A stretch of DNA of 64,000 nt from Bacteroidales bacterium (GCA_017395045.1 JAFPWG010000001.1:62001-126000); one strand, 5' to 3'; shown: positions 1 through 7,896, counted from the stretch's first letter. The notes: generated by a model from the sequence alone, not told the origin. Numbers and translations are program-made.

Positions 1-46
1 AGGGCCTGAACCATGAAGTCAGACCCTTGTATGATGGGATGAATAC

Positions 47-435
47 CTATTCTGCATCGCGGACCAGGCGGACGGACTTTCCTCTGCTTCGTCTGTCCTC
101 ATAGTAGCGGTATCCCTCAGTTCCGGTGGTGTTGTTGAAACCACCGGTGTCACTGAACCAAACATAGTAAGCACAGGGGTTTTCCTGATCCGGGTAGGTG
201 CTATACGTTGATGTCCAGTAATAGCCCGAGTCTGAGTATTCAGGGGCTGGGTTATCGACATTGGTGACAACACTTCCACTGCGCTGGCCTGCTGGTTCAC
301 GAACTTGGCGGGGCCATTGGGGGTGATGTTGCCGTTCTCGATTTCGGCCGCGTTCACGTAAGCTACGGCATAGTCGTAGTTGGCGGAGATGTCTTCCAGC
401 GTGCCTTTCTGCCCTTCATAACTCATGGTTGCCAT
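47..435 (-). pseudogene. Decayed fimbrillin-like / FISUMP surface protein remnant
   Basis: Two reading frames on the minus strand carry different halves of a Bacteroidales surface protein. From 435 to about 286 the frame reads like a fimbrillin-type domain, with the segment YEGQKGTLEDI and ending in FVNQQA. From about 297 to 47 a second frame gives the C-terminal half of a FISUMP (Fibrobacter succinogenes major paralogous) domain: PAGQRSGS, GYYWTSTY, then KSVRLVRDAE and a stop at 47-49. The two frames meet around CAGCAGGCC, which encodes NQQA in one frame and the PAG of PAGQR in the other, so a deletion across a short direct repeat is the likely cause. The N-terminal signal peptide is also missing. 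The continuous frame past the junction has no domain resemblance. A translated short peptide starting at 435 is possible but unlikely to be functional. Confidence 0.6.
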
Positions 436-447
436 CTCTTTCTTTGT

Positions 448-594
448 TTAGTCCCAATTTTCGGGCTCGGCCGTGCCATAACTGTTTCTGGAAGCATTCG
501 TTCCCTCACCGCTGACAGTCAGGATACCATTCTCCGTATTTACCACGATAACAATGGTTTCAGGAGCTTCGTAGGATTGACGGTAATTGTTCAT
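448..594 (-). CDS. Small Bacteroidales peptide of the YxAPxxxVV / C-terminal NWD type
   Basis: A 48-residue protein of unknown function. It has the layout of many short Bacteroidales proteins: a basic start (MNNYRQ), a Y-E-A-P motif, a beta-like IVIVV stretch, a Gly/Ser-rich SGEG segment and an acidic tail ending ENWD. Such peptides often sit beside surface-protein genes, and here the decayed fimbrillin/FISUMP gene starts 12 nt downstream. I chose ATG at 594 because a TAnnTTTG box lies about 40 nt upstream; a longer frame reaching back to 831 would run through the rpsU terminator. Family recognition is from pattern only. Confidence 0.6.
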   Translation of the reverse strand: MNNYRQSYEAPETIVIVVNTENGILTVSGEGTNASRNSYGTAEPENWD

Positions 595-634
595 CGATCG
601 TAGTCTGTTTGTTTTCCGTTTATAATAAACCTCG

Positions 635-642
635 CAAAGGTA
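635..642 (-). promoter_or_regulatory. Promoter -7 box for the 48-aa peptide gene
   Basis: TACCTTTG on the minus strand matches the Bacteroidetes TAnnTTTG element. No convincing -33 TTTG is seen at the usual distance, so this is a partial match. Confidence 0.45.
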
Positions 643-718
643 AGAAATCTCAAACTGCCTGAGGTTATGCTTTGTTGGCCGAATCCATGGCATTGTGGCA
701 AAATCCGTTGCATTATTA

Positions 719-756
719 CAAAAAAAAGAGGTCGACCCTATTTGGTCGACCTCTTT
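719..756 (-). terminator. Rho-independent terminator of rpsU
   Basis: Bases 725-737 and 744-756 form a perfect 13-bp stem around a 6-nt loop, followed on the minus strand by a run of T. It lies 20 nt past the rpsU stop codon. Confidence 0.9.
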
Positions 757-775
757 ATCTAGCAGGTGTGAAGGC

Positions 776-970
776 TTACTGCTCTTCCTTGAGCCGGAGC
801 TGCTGGACATAGACAGCCTTCTGATGAGCAATGCGATTCTTCACGGAAGGCTTCTCGAAGTTCTTGCGGGCGCGGAGCTCACGAACGGTACCGGTCTTCT
901 CGAATTTGCGCTTGAATTTCTTCAGGGCTCTCTCGATATTTTCTCCTTCCTTAATCGGGACAATGATCAT
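776..970 (-). CDS. rpsU: 30S ribosomal protein bS21
   Basis: A 64-residue basic protein matching bS21 from end to end (MIIVPIKEGENIERALKKFK start, Arg/Lys-rich middle, KEEQ end). bS21 sits near the 3' end of 16S rRNA on the small subunit. It is preceded by an unusually complete Shine-Dalgarno sequence, has its own promoter overlapping the end of the sirtuin gene, and ends at a strong terminator, so it is a monocistronic unit. In Bacteroidetes bS21 is known to take part in hiding the anti-Shine-Dalgarno, and an SD-based autoregulation of rpsU has been described in Flavobacterium. The sequence here fits that scheme; the regulation itself is inference. Confidence 0.97.
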   Translation of the reverse strand: MIIVPIKEGENIERALKKFKRKFEKTGTVRELRARKNFEKPSVKNRIAHQKAVYVQQLRLKEEQ

Positions 971-978
971 GCTTTTAC

Positions 979-987
979 ACCTCCTTT
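979..987 (-). promoter_or_regulatory. Extended Shine-Dalgarno of rpsU
   Basis: On the minus strand this reads AAAGGAGGT followed by G, so AAGGAGGTG is complementary to nine bases of the 16S 3' end, with about 9 nt between AGGAGG and the ATG. Most genes in this window have no such site. It is the candidate element for bS21-dependent autoregulation. Confidence 0.85.
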
Positions 988-1001
988 TTTCATTGGGACT
1001 G

Positions 1002-1009
1002 CAAAGGTA
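1002..1009 (-). promoter_or_regulatory. Promoter -7 box of rpsU
   Basis: TACCTTTG on the minus strand, about 31 nt before the rpsU start codon. The region upstream lies inside the 3' end of the sirtuin gene. A TTTG is present but only 11 nt away, so the -33 element is uncertain. Confidence 0.55.
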
Positions 1010-1017
1010 GCAATTAT

Positions 1018-1728
1018 TTACAAATCTGCAAGCATCCCGATGAATTTTTCCATTCCCTTGGTGGCGACTTCCCGGATGTGGGTGATGCGCGGGTCGTGGA
1101 CGAGGAGGTCGGCCGGGTCGATGATACAGATGGGGGCGTCGTTCCGGGCATACCGGTACAACCCGGCGGCCGGATAGACCTGCAGGGAGGTGCCTACGAT
1201 CAGAAGGATATCGGCCTTCTCCACCAGCGTAACGGCCTTTTCGATGTTGGGGACGGCCTCGCCGAAGAAGACGATGTGCGGACGGAGCTGCGACCCGTTC
1301 GGCGCCAGGTCGCCCAGGGAAACCTTGTCATAGCCGATGTCAATCACCTGGTCGGTCCGGAAGTCCCGGTCGTAGTGGCCGTTCTCGGGGCGGACTTTGG
1401 TAAGTTCCCCATGCAGATGGAGCACCCGCGTGGACCCGGCGCGCTCGTGCAGGTTGTCCACGTTCTGGGTAACCACGTCCACGTCATAATCCTTTTCCAG
1501 CCCGGCGATGGCGAAGTGAGCCGCATTGGGCCGGGCATCCTTGAGCTGCTCCCGGCGCTGGTTATAGAAGTCCAGCACCAGCTGACGGTTGCGGTACCAC
1601 CCCTCGATGGAAGCGACATCGTTCACGTCATACTGTTCCCACAGTCCGCCGGTGTCGCGGAAGGTGGCGAAACCGCTTTCGGCGCTCACGCCGGCGCCGG
1701 TCAGCACGACAATCTTCTTTTTCATCAT
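1018..1728 (-). CDS. cobB: NAD-dependent protein deacylase, CobB/SIRT5-type sirtuin
   Basis: 236 residues, a cytoplasmic class III sirtuin that removes acyl groups from lysines using NAD. Visible motifs are the NAD-binding TGAGVSAESG near residue 10, TQNVDNLH near 87-94, the catalytic His in HLHGE (H106) and GTSLQVYPAA. Y55 and R58 in FYNQRR match the Tyr/Arg pair that gives SIRT5 and E. coli CobB their succinyl/malonyl preference. The four zinc cysteines usually found after the catalytic His are absent, as in other Bacteroidetes members. The start ATG overlaps the stop codon of the upstream ATPase gene (ATGATGA), indicating translational coupling. Confidence 0.93.
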   Translation of the reverse strand: MMKKKIVVLTGAGVSAESGFATFRDTGGLWEQYDVNDVASIEGWYRNRQLVLDFYNQRREQLKDARPNAAHFAIAGLEKDYDVDVVTQNVDNLHERAGSTRVLHLHGELTKVRPENGHYDRDFRTDQVIDIGYDKVSLGDLAPNGSQLRPHIVFFGEAVPNIEKAVTLVEKADILLIVGTSLQVYPAAGLYRYARNDAPICIIDPADLLVHDPRITHIREVATKGMEKFIGMLADL

Positions 1729-2879
1729 TCAGGCAGTTCATAATAGTATTTCTTGACCCAGTATTCGAAGAGCGGGTCCAGGAAGGACGGCTTGTCGTCG
1801 GCGTCGAACGTGAGGATTTCCTTCTTCATCAGGGCGTCCTTCACGCGTTTGACGTTCGCGGAAGAGTTCAAGCTGTATTTCCGGATGATTTCCGAGGCGC
1901 TGAAGCGGGTGTTTCCATCCACGGTCGCCCGGAGGAGGTTCACCTGATGGGTGGTCAGGCCGCTTACCATCGCGCGGAAACGCGGTTCGTGGACGGCGAT
2001 GAGGCTGCCGAGGGCGTCCACCAGCACCGGCTCCATGATATAGCCCTTGGACATGGAGTCGCAGATGGATGCGAAGTGGTTGATGTACCAGAAATGGCCC
2101 TGGAACAGGCGGCAGGCTCCGATGAGGAGGTCCTTGTCCAGCACCTTTCCGCCGGAGAGGAAACCCTTGACCACGTGGTCTGCGATCTCCCTTTCGTCCA
2201 CGGGGGAGAGCTTGATCCGGGTGACGTGCCGATGGAACAGGAGGCTGGTTTCGAAGATGCCTTTCATGGCGTTCACCATGGACCCGCAGAAGATGAAGGA
2301 GAAACTCTTCCGGCCCTGCACCGCCTCTTCCTTGATGATAGCGTCCAGGGGGCGGAGGATGCGGTCGCCGTCTTCCGTCTCGTTCACGTTTTGGAATTCA
2401 TCGATGATGAGGATGAGGGGCTTGCCCCGGTCCTCGGCGATGCGGAAGGGGAGCCGGAGGACGGCCTTCACGTCCTCGTCGTCCAGGTCCCAGCCCCGGG
2501 ACAGGAGTTGGTCGCGGTCGGCGAAGGCGTTCTCGTCAAAGACGAAATGCGTGCCTTGCAGGTACTCCGCCACGATACGGGCATACTCCGTGGGCGTGGA
2601 GGCGACCATCCGGATGACCGTGGAACCGTACCGGAGCAGGAAATCGTCCACCGTGCGGATGTTCAGCACGGAGAACTGCCCTACGGTGAAAGTGCGGTTC
2701 ATGAAACGCATGGAAAAGAGAGCCTGCTGGATGAGGGAAGTCTTGCCGGTCTTCGGAGGTTCGTAAATGGTGACGTGCTCCCCCTGGGACAGGAGGTTGG
2801 ACAGGATCGTGCAGTCGCTTTTCCGGCCGATGAAGTTCTTGCCGGTCACGAATTTATCATACGGAAAGGGCGTGTCCAT
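1725..2879 (-). CDS. AAA/STAND-like ATP-binding protein (archaeal-ATPase type)
   Basis: 384 residues, cytoplasmic. A P-loop at residues 40-47 (EPPKTGKT) has Glu where the first Gly normally stands. A Walker B strand follows near residues 155-165 (LILIIDEFQN), and the C-terminal third looks like a winged helix ending in the SFLDPLFEYWVKKY segment seen in the archaeal-ATPase/DUF234 group. Its substrate is unknown. It is first in a two-gene unit with cobB, the stop codon overlapping the sirtuin start. This could be a housekeeping regulator or an NTPase partner of the sirtuin; nothing in the sequence decides between these. Confidence 0.75.
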   Translation of the reverse strand: MDTPFPYDKFVTGKNFIGRKSDCTILSNLLSQGEHVTIYEPPKTGKTSLIQQALFSMRFMNRTFTVGQFSVLNIRTVDDFLLRYGSTVIRMVASTPTEYARIVAEYLQGTHFVFDENAFADRDQLLSRGWDLDDEDVKAVLRLPFRIAEDRGKPLILIIDEFQNVNETEDGDRILRPLDAIIKEEAVQGRKSFSFIFCGSMVNAMKGIFETSLLFHRHVTRIKLSPVDEREIADHVVKGFLSGGKVLDKDLLIGACRLFQGHFWYINHFASICDSMSKGYIMEPVLVDALGSLIAVHEPRFRAMVSGLTTHQVNLLRATVDGNTRFSASEIIRKYSLNSSANVKRVKDALMKKEILTFDADDKPSFLDPLFEYWVKKYYYELPE

Positions 2880-2900
2880 AAGGCTATAACTAGTTTGTTA

Positions 2901-2908
2901 CAAATATA
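2901..2908 (-). promoter_or_regulatory. Promoter -7 box of the ATPase-cobB unit
   Basis: TATATTTG on the minus strand, 21 nt before the ATPase start codon and directly next to the terminator of the preceding gene. No -33 TTTG is visible. Confidence 0.5.
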
Positions 2909-2911
2909 AAG

Positions 2912-2937
2912 AAAACGGCGGACAACTCCGCCGTTTT
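2912..2937 (-). terminator. Terminator of the EF-hand membrane protein gene
   Basis: Bases 2912-2922 and 2927-2937 form a perfect 11-bp stem with a CAAC loop. The minus strand continues with a T-rich stretch. It lies 22 nt past the stop of the 739-aa gene. Confidence 0.85.
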
Positions 2938-2959
2938 TCTGAAAATATTTGTCCGGGAA

Positions 2960-5179
2960 TCATTCTTCCGGAGCAGCTTCCGTTTCCTCCGTTTCGACGG
3001 TCGGTTCGGCGACTTCTTCCTCGACGATCTCTTCCACCACTTCTTCCACGGGTTCTTCCTTATGATAGGGCAGGCCGTACGGAGCGAGGCGGTCGGTGAA
3101 GAAGAGGAAGGCCGCTGCGGCGAGGAGCAGGGCGATGAGGATGAGCCAGAAACGCCTCCAGGCGGCCCTGCGGCGGGCACGGGGATCCACGGAGGAAAGT
3201 TTCGGGTACTTGACCAGGGAGGTGAGTCCCTTGGCGAACTTGCCGCGGACATAGGAGGCGGCATTGATGGCCCAGCCGTTGGCATTCAGGACCGGACCGA
3301 GGTCGCGCCTGCGCAGTTTCCGCCAGGCAATGAACACCGAAGGCAGGGAGATGACGAGCATCAGGACCACGATGAGGATGATCCACTGCCACCAGGTGAG
3401 TCCCTTGAGGGCGTTGATGATGAGCGTGAGTACGCCGGCGACGGCGGCGATGGCCATCGTCACCATGGCGGCGATGCCGGCGAATTTGGCGACGTCGAAC
3501 GGGGCGGCCTTGGTGGCGGCGTCCGCACCGGCGGTAGGAGCGGCGGTGGCCCCTTCCGTAATGTTGGAAAGGGTTCCGGCCCCCTTGGCCTCCTTGTCGG
3601 ATGCGATCTTGCCCACCTTGTCGGATATCCATCGGCCAGCCTTCTTGTACGGAGCCCAGAAGGCCTGGCGCAGGGAAAGCGGATTCTCCACGATGCTCGT
3701 CACGACGGCGCTCCAGTCGTTGCCGGCGCGGTCGTAGAAGACGGCGTTCTTCCCCGGACGGATTCCGTCCACGTCACCATCGGTGAGGACGGCGGCGATG
3801 TTCATCGATTTGCCCATCTTGTCGGACTTGCAGGCGCAGTACAGGATATACATTCCGCTGAGGGCGGAAATGTCGGGATTCGGGCCGTCCACGCGGATGC
3901 AGAGGTCGGTCGAGCGCTGGTCGATGTACAGGCGTCCGGCCTGGAAGATGGCCTTGCGGTCGGGATCGTAGAAGTCGGCAAGGACGACATAGTTGTTCAG
4001 GAACTCATAGAGGTTGTGGTACAGGTGCAGGAGCTTGTCCACGGCTTCGATGGAAAGGGCCTCCTCTTCCAGGGCCTTGTCGGCCTCGACGAGTTTCAGA
4101 AGAGCGTCCTTCTGACCGGCCTTGATCAGTTCGTTGACCTTGTCGATGCCCAGTCCTTCCACCTCGGCTCCCTTCTTTTCGCCCATCCAGGCCGTGTAGG
4201 GAGCGAATTTGCCCAGGATCTCATTCCATTGGGCCTCGGTCAGTTCCTTGGCTTCCGGGCAGACGAGTGCACGCATGGCCTCCACGGCGCCTTTCCAGGC
4301 CGGGTTCACGGCGTCGAGCGGCAGGATGCCGTCGGCGGACGGCTTGGCCAGCGGCTCTTCGCCGATGGCGGAGCCGGCTAGGGCCAGGTTGCCCTCGATG
4401 GCGCCGATCTTCTCCACCGACACGTCCACGGCCGGGGCGGTGGCGGCGTCGAAACCGATGAGCTTGCAGCGCATGAAGAAGTCCGCTGCCTTGTCCTTCA
4501 GGACTTCGCATGCGGCGAGGGCGTCGGCGGTCTTGTCGCCGAACGGGAATACATCCTTCGTTCCGGCTGCCTTCCAGGCGGAATAGTCGGCGAGGGCGGT
4601 GTAGAATGCTTCGATCTGGTCGGCCGTTACACCGTCGGCACCGCTGCGGTCCGGGGTCTTGCCGATGGTCTCGGTGATGGTGGTCACGAGTGCGGCGAGG
4701 GCCTCATCCTCAGCGGATGCGGGAGTGATGACGCCGTCTCCGTTGAACTTCGTGTCGGCGAAGACCTTCGTAAGGTCGGCCGTATCTTCGAGGGAGATGC
4801 TCTCCTTTTCGAGTTTGAGGTTGGAGAGGATCTGCCTGGCGGAGGCGAGGAGCCGGGCTCCTTCCGGGTTCTCCTCATTGAATTCGGAGAAGGGGATTTC
4901 CGTACCGCGGGTAAGGAGCAGGTCCGGATTCTTCAGGGCGCCGGTAACCCACTGGGCGGCGGCGATGACTTCGTCCACGCGGATGTTCCCGTCATGGTCG
5001 GCATCCAGGATCTCGAGGGTCTTCTGGTCGAATTCCAGGTTCTTGGCGGGGCAGCTGAGAACGGTCCACATCTTGCGGTCGAGCTCGCCCAGGCGGGCGA
5101 TGTCGGCCCCGGAATTGATCTTCACGCGGACGGTTCCGCCGACCGACGCGAAACTCCAGTTGTTGGGGGTTTTTTCCAT
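2960..5179 (-). CDS. Large EF-hand protein with three C-terminal membrane helices, function unknown
   Basis: 739 residues without a recognised enzymatic domain. There is no signal peptide. An EF-hand-like loop is clear at residues 59-71 (DADHDGNIRVDEV), and a second looser one lies near 143-153 (KFNGDGVITPA). The middle is helical and acidic. Hydrophobic helices lie near residues 565-590, 597-620 and 680-700, separated by a basic loop (WRKLRRRDLG), and the last 35 residues are a Glu/Val/Pro tail. It probably sits in the inner membrane with a large cytoplasmic N-terminal part that may bind calcium. Similar proteins occur in Bacteroidales as hypothetical proteins. It is monocistronic, with its own terminator. 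Confidence 0.7.
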   Translation of the reverse strand: MEKTPNNWSFASVGGTVRVKINSGADIARLGELDRKMWTVLSCPAKNLEFDQKTLEILDADHDGNIRVDEVIAAAQWVTGALKNPDLLLTRGTEIPFSEFNEENPEGARLLASARQILSNLKLEKESISLEDTADLTKVFADTKFNGDGVITPASAEDEALAALVTTITETIGKTPDRSGADGVTADQIEAFYTALADYSAWKAAGTKDVFPFGDKTADALAACEVLKDKAADFFMRCKLIGFDAATAPAVDVSVEKIGAIEGNLALAGSAIGEEPLAKPSADGILPLDAVNPAWKGAVEAMRALVCPEAKELTEAQWNEILGKFAPYTAWMGEKKGAEVEGLGIDKVNELIKAGQKDALLKLVEADKALEEEALSIEAVDKLLHLYHNLYEFLNNYVVLADFYDPDRKAIFQAGRLYIDQRSTDLCIRVDGPNPDISALSGMYILYCACKSDKMGKSMNIAAVLTDGDVDGIRPGKNAVFYDRAGNDWSAVVTSIVENPLSLRQAFWAPYKKAGRWISDKVGKIASDKEAKGAGTLSNITEGATAAPTAGADAATKAAPFDVAKFAGIAAMVTMAIAAVAGVLTLIINALKGLTWWQWIILIVVLMLVISLPSVFIAWRKLRRRDLGPVLNANGWAINAASYVRGKFAKGLTSLVKYPKLSSVDPRARRRAAWRRFWLILIALLLAAAAFLFFTDRLAPYGLPYHKEEPVEEVVEEIVEEEVAEPTVETEETEAAPEE

Positions 5180-5280
5180 ATGATGGCAGGTTTAGTGTTT
5201 GCTCTATTCCTCAAAAATCGTAAAAAAAAACCGCCCGTGCAAGATGCCCCAGTTTTTTCTTGGGGGAAAGCGCGAAAATT

Positions 5281-5311
5281 TTTGCAAATGTCGGAAAAAT
5301 CCGTATCTTTG
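5281..5311 (+). promoter_or_regulatory. Promoter of the rplU-rpmA operon
   Basis: TTTG at 5281-5284 and TATCTTTG at 5304-5311 are separated by exactly 19 nt, a textbook Bacteroidetes promoter. The transcript would carry a leader of about 85 nt before rplU. I see no clear known ribosomal-protein leader structure in it. Confidence 0.85.
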
Positions 5312-5405
5312 CGGTCCCAAAATGTGAGATGGCCGCTGAGCTCCAGAAGTGGCAGGCACGGTGCCCGCCCGCTTACGGTCGAAAACTTTAACAAGTTTTA
5401 TTGAA

Positions 5406-5717
5406 ATGTACGCAATCGTTGACATTGCAAGCCAGCAGTTCAAGGTAGAAGCTGGAATGGACATCTTTGTGAACCGTCTGAAGGCTCACAACGGTGAGTC
5501 TGTCGAGTTCGACAAGGTGCTCCTCATCGATGAGGCCGGCGCCGTGAAGGTCGGTACTCCGTATGTGGAAGGAGCCGTCGTGAAGGCGACCGTCGTGGAT
5601 GACGACGCCAAGGCGAAGAAGGTTCTCGTGTTCAAGAAGATCCGTCGCAAGGGATTCCAGACGCTGAATGGCCACCGCCAGAAGCTCACCAAGGTCCACA
5701 TCGACGCTATCGCTTAA
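5406..5717 (+). CDS. rplU: 50S ribosomal protein bL21
   Basis: 103 residues starting [15 protein letters not shown] and carrying the C-terminal [15 protein letters not shown] segment typical of bL21, a 23S-binding protein of the large subunit. ATG at 5406 is preferred over an upstream in-frame ATG at 5349, because family members start at MYAIV and the extra 19 residues have no relation to bL21. It is the first gene of the rplU-rpmA pair. Confidence 0.97.
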   Translation: MYAIVDIASQQFKVEAGMDIFVNRLKAHNGESVEFDKVLLIDEAGAVKVGTPYVEGAVVKATVVDDDAKAKKVLVFKKIRRKGFQTLNGHRQKLTKVHIDAIA

Positions 5718-5734
5718 TTCAGGAGGAAACAACT

Positions 5735-5995
5735 ATGGCACACAAGAAAGGTCAATCCAGTTCCAAGAACGGTCGTGAGTCCCATTCCAAGCGACTCGGC
5801 ATCAAGAAGTTCGGCGCGGAAGTCGTGAAGGCCGGCAACATCATCGTCCGTCAGAGGGGCACTGCCCACAATCCCGGTCTGAACGTCGGCATGGGCAAGG
5901 ACCATACCCTGTACGCCCTTGTGGACGGAACCGTCCAGTTCACCCGCAAGAGAGACGACAAGTCCTTCGTTTCCGTAGTTCCGTTCGAGAACTAA
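5735..5995 (+). CDS. rpmA: 50S ribosomal protein bL27
   Basis: 86 residues beginning [14 protein letters not shown], matching bL27, whose N-terminal tail reaches the peptidyl-transferase centre. No cleavable Firmicutes-type N-terminal extension is present. AGGAGG lies 8 nt before the ATG, the second strong SD in the window. It follows rplU by 17 nt and ends before a strong terminator. Confidence 0.97.
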   Translation: MAHKKGQSSSKNGRESHSKRLGIKKFGAEVVKAGNIIVRQRGTAHNPGLNVGMGKDHTLYALVDGTVQFTRKRDDKSFVSVVPFEN

Positions 5996-6021
5996 TCCCG
6001 CAGGACCCGTTAGATGAAAAC

Positions 6022-6061
6022 AGGAGGACGCCAGCCCCGCGGGGCACGGTCCTCCTTTTTT
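6022..6061 (+). terminator. Terminator of rplU-rpmA
   Basis: The outer stem AGGAGGAC/GTCCTCCT (6022-6029 with 6049-6056) and inner stem GCCCC/GGGGC (6034-6038 with 6041-6045) are followed by a T run. The serS start codon is only 13 nt further on, so serS either depends on read-through or has a promoter hidden in this hairpin region. Confidence 0.85.
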
Positions 6062-6074
6062 GCTTTTTAAGACT

Positions 6075-7346
6075 ATGCTTACGCTCAAACAGCTCCGTGA
6101 CGACCCCGAATACGTGATTCGGAAACTCGCCGTCAAGAATTTCGACGCCCGCGCGATCGTGGAAAAGGTGATCGCCCTGGACGACAACCGCAAGGCCTTC
6201 CAGACCGAGTCCGACGCCCTGCTGGCCCGGCAGAAGAAGGCCGCGGCCGAGATCGGCGCCCTGATGAAGCAGGGCCGCAGGGAGGATGCCGAGGCCGCGA
6301 AGGCCGAAGTCGCCGCCCTCAAGGCCCGCTCCACCGACCTGCTCCGGCAGGCCGACGAGAACAATGCCGAACTGCAGGCGCAGCTCGTCCTCCTTCCGAA
6401 CCTCCCCTGCGACCTGGTCCCGGAAGGGAAGGGTGCCGAGGACAACCTGGTCGTGAAGATGGGCGGTGAGGATCCGGTCCTTCCGGAGAACGCCCTTCCG
6501 CACTGGGAACTTGCGAAGAAATACGACATCATCGACTTCGACCTGGGCGTGAAGATCACCGGCGCCGGCTTCCCTGTGTACAAGGGCAAGGGCGCCAAGC
6601 TCCAGCGCGCACTCATCAACTTCTTCCTGGACCGCAACACGGCCGCAGGATATCAGGAAGTCGAACCTCCGGTGATGGTGAACGCCGCCTCCGGTTTCGG
6701 TACGGGCCAGCTTCCCGACAAGGAAGGCCAGATGTACCACGCGACCGTGGATGATTTCTATATGGTCCCGACCGCCGAGGTCCCCGTGACCAACATCTTC
6801 CGCGACGTAATCCTCTCCGCGGACCAGTTCCCGCAGAAGCTGACGGCTTATACGCCCTGCTTCCGCCGCGAGGCCGGTTCCTATGGCAAGGATGTCCGCG
6901 GCTTGAACCGTCTGCACCAGTTCGACAAGGTGGAGATCGTACGTGTCGAGAAGCCCGAGAACAGTTACGCCGCCCTGGACGAGATGATCGCCCATGTGGA
7001 AAAGCTGGTCCAGGACCTGGGCCTGCGCTACCGCATCCTCCGTCTGTGCGGCGGGGACATGAGCTTCACCTCCGCCATTACCTACGACTTCGAACTCTGG
7101 TCGGCCGCACAGGGACGCTGGCTGGAAATCTCCTCCGTCTCCAACTTTGAGAGCTATCAGGCCAACCGCTTGAAACTCAGGTATAAGGACGAGAACGGGA
7201 AGACCCAGCTCGCCCACACCCTGAACGGTAGCTCCCTGGCTCTTCCGAGAGTGGTCGCCGCCCTGTTGGAAGACAACCAGAAGGATGGCTACATCGAGAT
7301 TCCGGAAGTGCTCCGTCCCTACACCGGCTTCGACCGCATTGGATAA
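6075..7346 (+). CDS. serS: Serine--tRNA ligase
   Basis: 423 residues. The N-terminal coiled-coil arm (residues 1-110, rich in KKAAAEIGALMK and EAAKAEVAALKA repeats) binds the tRNA. The class II catalytic core follows, with motif 2 at TPCFRREAGSYGKDVRG and motif 3 at NGSSLALPRVVAALLEDNQ. It charges tRNA-Ser in the cytoplasm. ATG at 6075 starts the standard MLTLKQLRDDPEYV sequence; an in-frame ATG at 6060 would lie in the terminator T-run. Its end overlaps the ruvC start by 8 nt. Confidence 0.97.
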   Translation: MLTLKQLRDDPEYVIRKLAVKNFDARAIVEKVIALDDNRKAFQTESDALLARQKKAAAEIGALMKQGRREDAEAAKAEVAALKARSTDLLRQADENNAELQAQLVLLPNLPCDLVPEGKGAEDNLVVKMGGEDPVLPENALPHWELAKKYDIIDFDLGVKITGAGFPVYKGKGAKLQRALINFFLDRNTAAGYQEVEPPVMVNAASGFGTGQLPDKEGQMYHATVDDFYMVPTAEVPVTNIFRDVILSADQFPQKLTAYTPCFRREAGSYGKDVRGLNRLHQFDKVEIVRVEKPENSYAALDEMIAHVEKLVQDLGLRYRILRLCGGDMSFTSAITYDFELWSAAQGRWLEISSVSNFESYQANRLKLRYKDENGKTQLAHTLNGSSLALPRVVAALLEDNQKDGYIEIPEVLRPYTGFDRIG

Positions 7347-7896
7347 GGAGCGCATCATACTCGGCATCGACCCCGGAACCCGCCTGTTGGGTTTCGGGGT
7401 CATCCGTGCCGTCGGCAAGAAAGCGGAGTACGTGGATATGGGCATCCTGGACCTCCGGAAGGAGGAGGACGCCTATACGAAGCTCCGTGCCATCCACGAG
7501 TGCATTTCGCAGGTGTGCCGCTCGTACCATCCGGACGAACTGGCCATTGAGTCGCCGTTCTACGGCAAGAATGCGCAGGTCGTGCTGAAGCTCGGCCGCG
7601 CCCAGGGGGCCGCCATCATCGCCGCCCTCGAATCCGGGGTATCCTCCGTGACGGAATATGCCCCCCGCAAGGCGAAGGAGGCTATCGTCGGCAATGGCGC
7701 GGCCTCCAAGGAACAGGTGAGCCTGATGCTGGAAAAAACCCTCGGCGTACGTCTGAAGGCCGAGCACCTGGATGCGACCGACGCCCTGGCCATCGCCCTT
7801 TGTCACCATTTCGAGACCTCGAATCCGATCGCTTCCGTGAAAGGGAAGGGAGGATGGGAGCAGTTCCTCAAGGACCATCCCGACAGAATTAAATAA
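7339..7896 (+). CDS. ruvC: Crossover junction endodeoxyribonuclease RuvC
   Basis: 185 residues if translation starts at TTG 7339, giving (M)DKERIILGIDPGT. RuvC resolves Holliday junctions with RuvAB. The acidic catalytic residues are visible: Asp in GIDPGT, Glu in AIESPFYGKNAQ, and the Asp pair in HLDATDALAIALCH. An ATG at 7285 is in frame but would add 18 residues unrelated to RuvC and overlap serS by 62 nt, so the short TTG start is preferred. It is coupled to serS. Confidence 0.9.
   Translation: MDKERIILGIDPGTRLLGFGVIRAVGKKAEYVDMGILDLRKEEDAYTKLRAIHECISQVCRSYHPDELAIESPFYGKNAQVVLKLGRAQGAAIIAALESGVSSVTEYAPRKAKEAIVGNGAASKEQVSLMLEKTLGVRLKAEHLDATDALAIALCHHFETSNPIASVKGKGGWEQFLKDHPDRIK

Noticed and set aside
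695-1177. Plus-strand frame over rpsU and the end of cobB
   Set aside because: It runs through a perfect terminator hairpin and is antisense to bS21; the translation looks random.
1018-2879. Sirtuin-ATPase pair called as an anti-phage system
   Set aside because: The sirtuin has ordinary CobB features and no known defence neighbours are present; it is kept as a finding but not annotated as defence.
5320-5405. Known ribosomal-protein leader in front of rplU
   Set aside because: A few short complementary pieces exist, but I could not build a convincing conserved leader fold.
5204-5464. Minus-strand frames upstream of the EF-hand gene
   Set aside because: They cover the rplU promoter and start region and have no protein-like composition.
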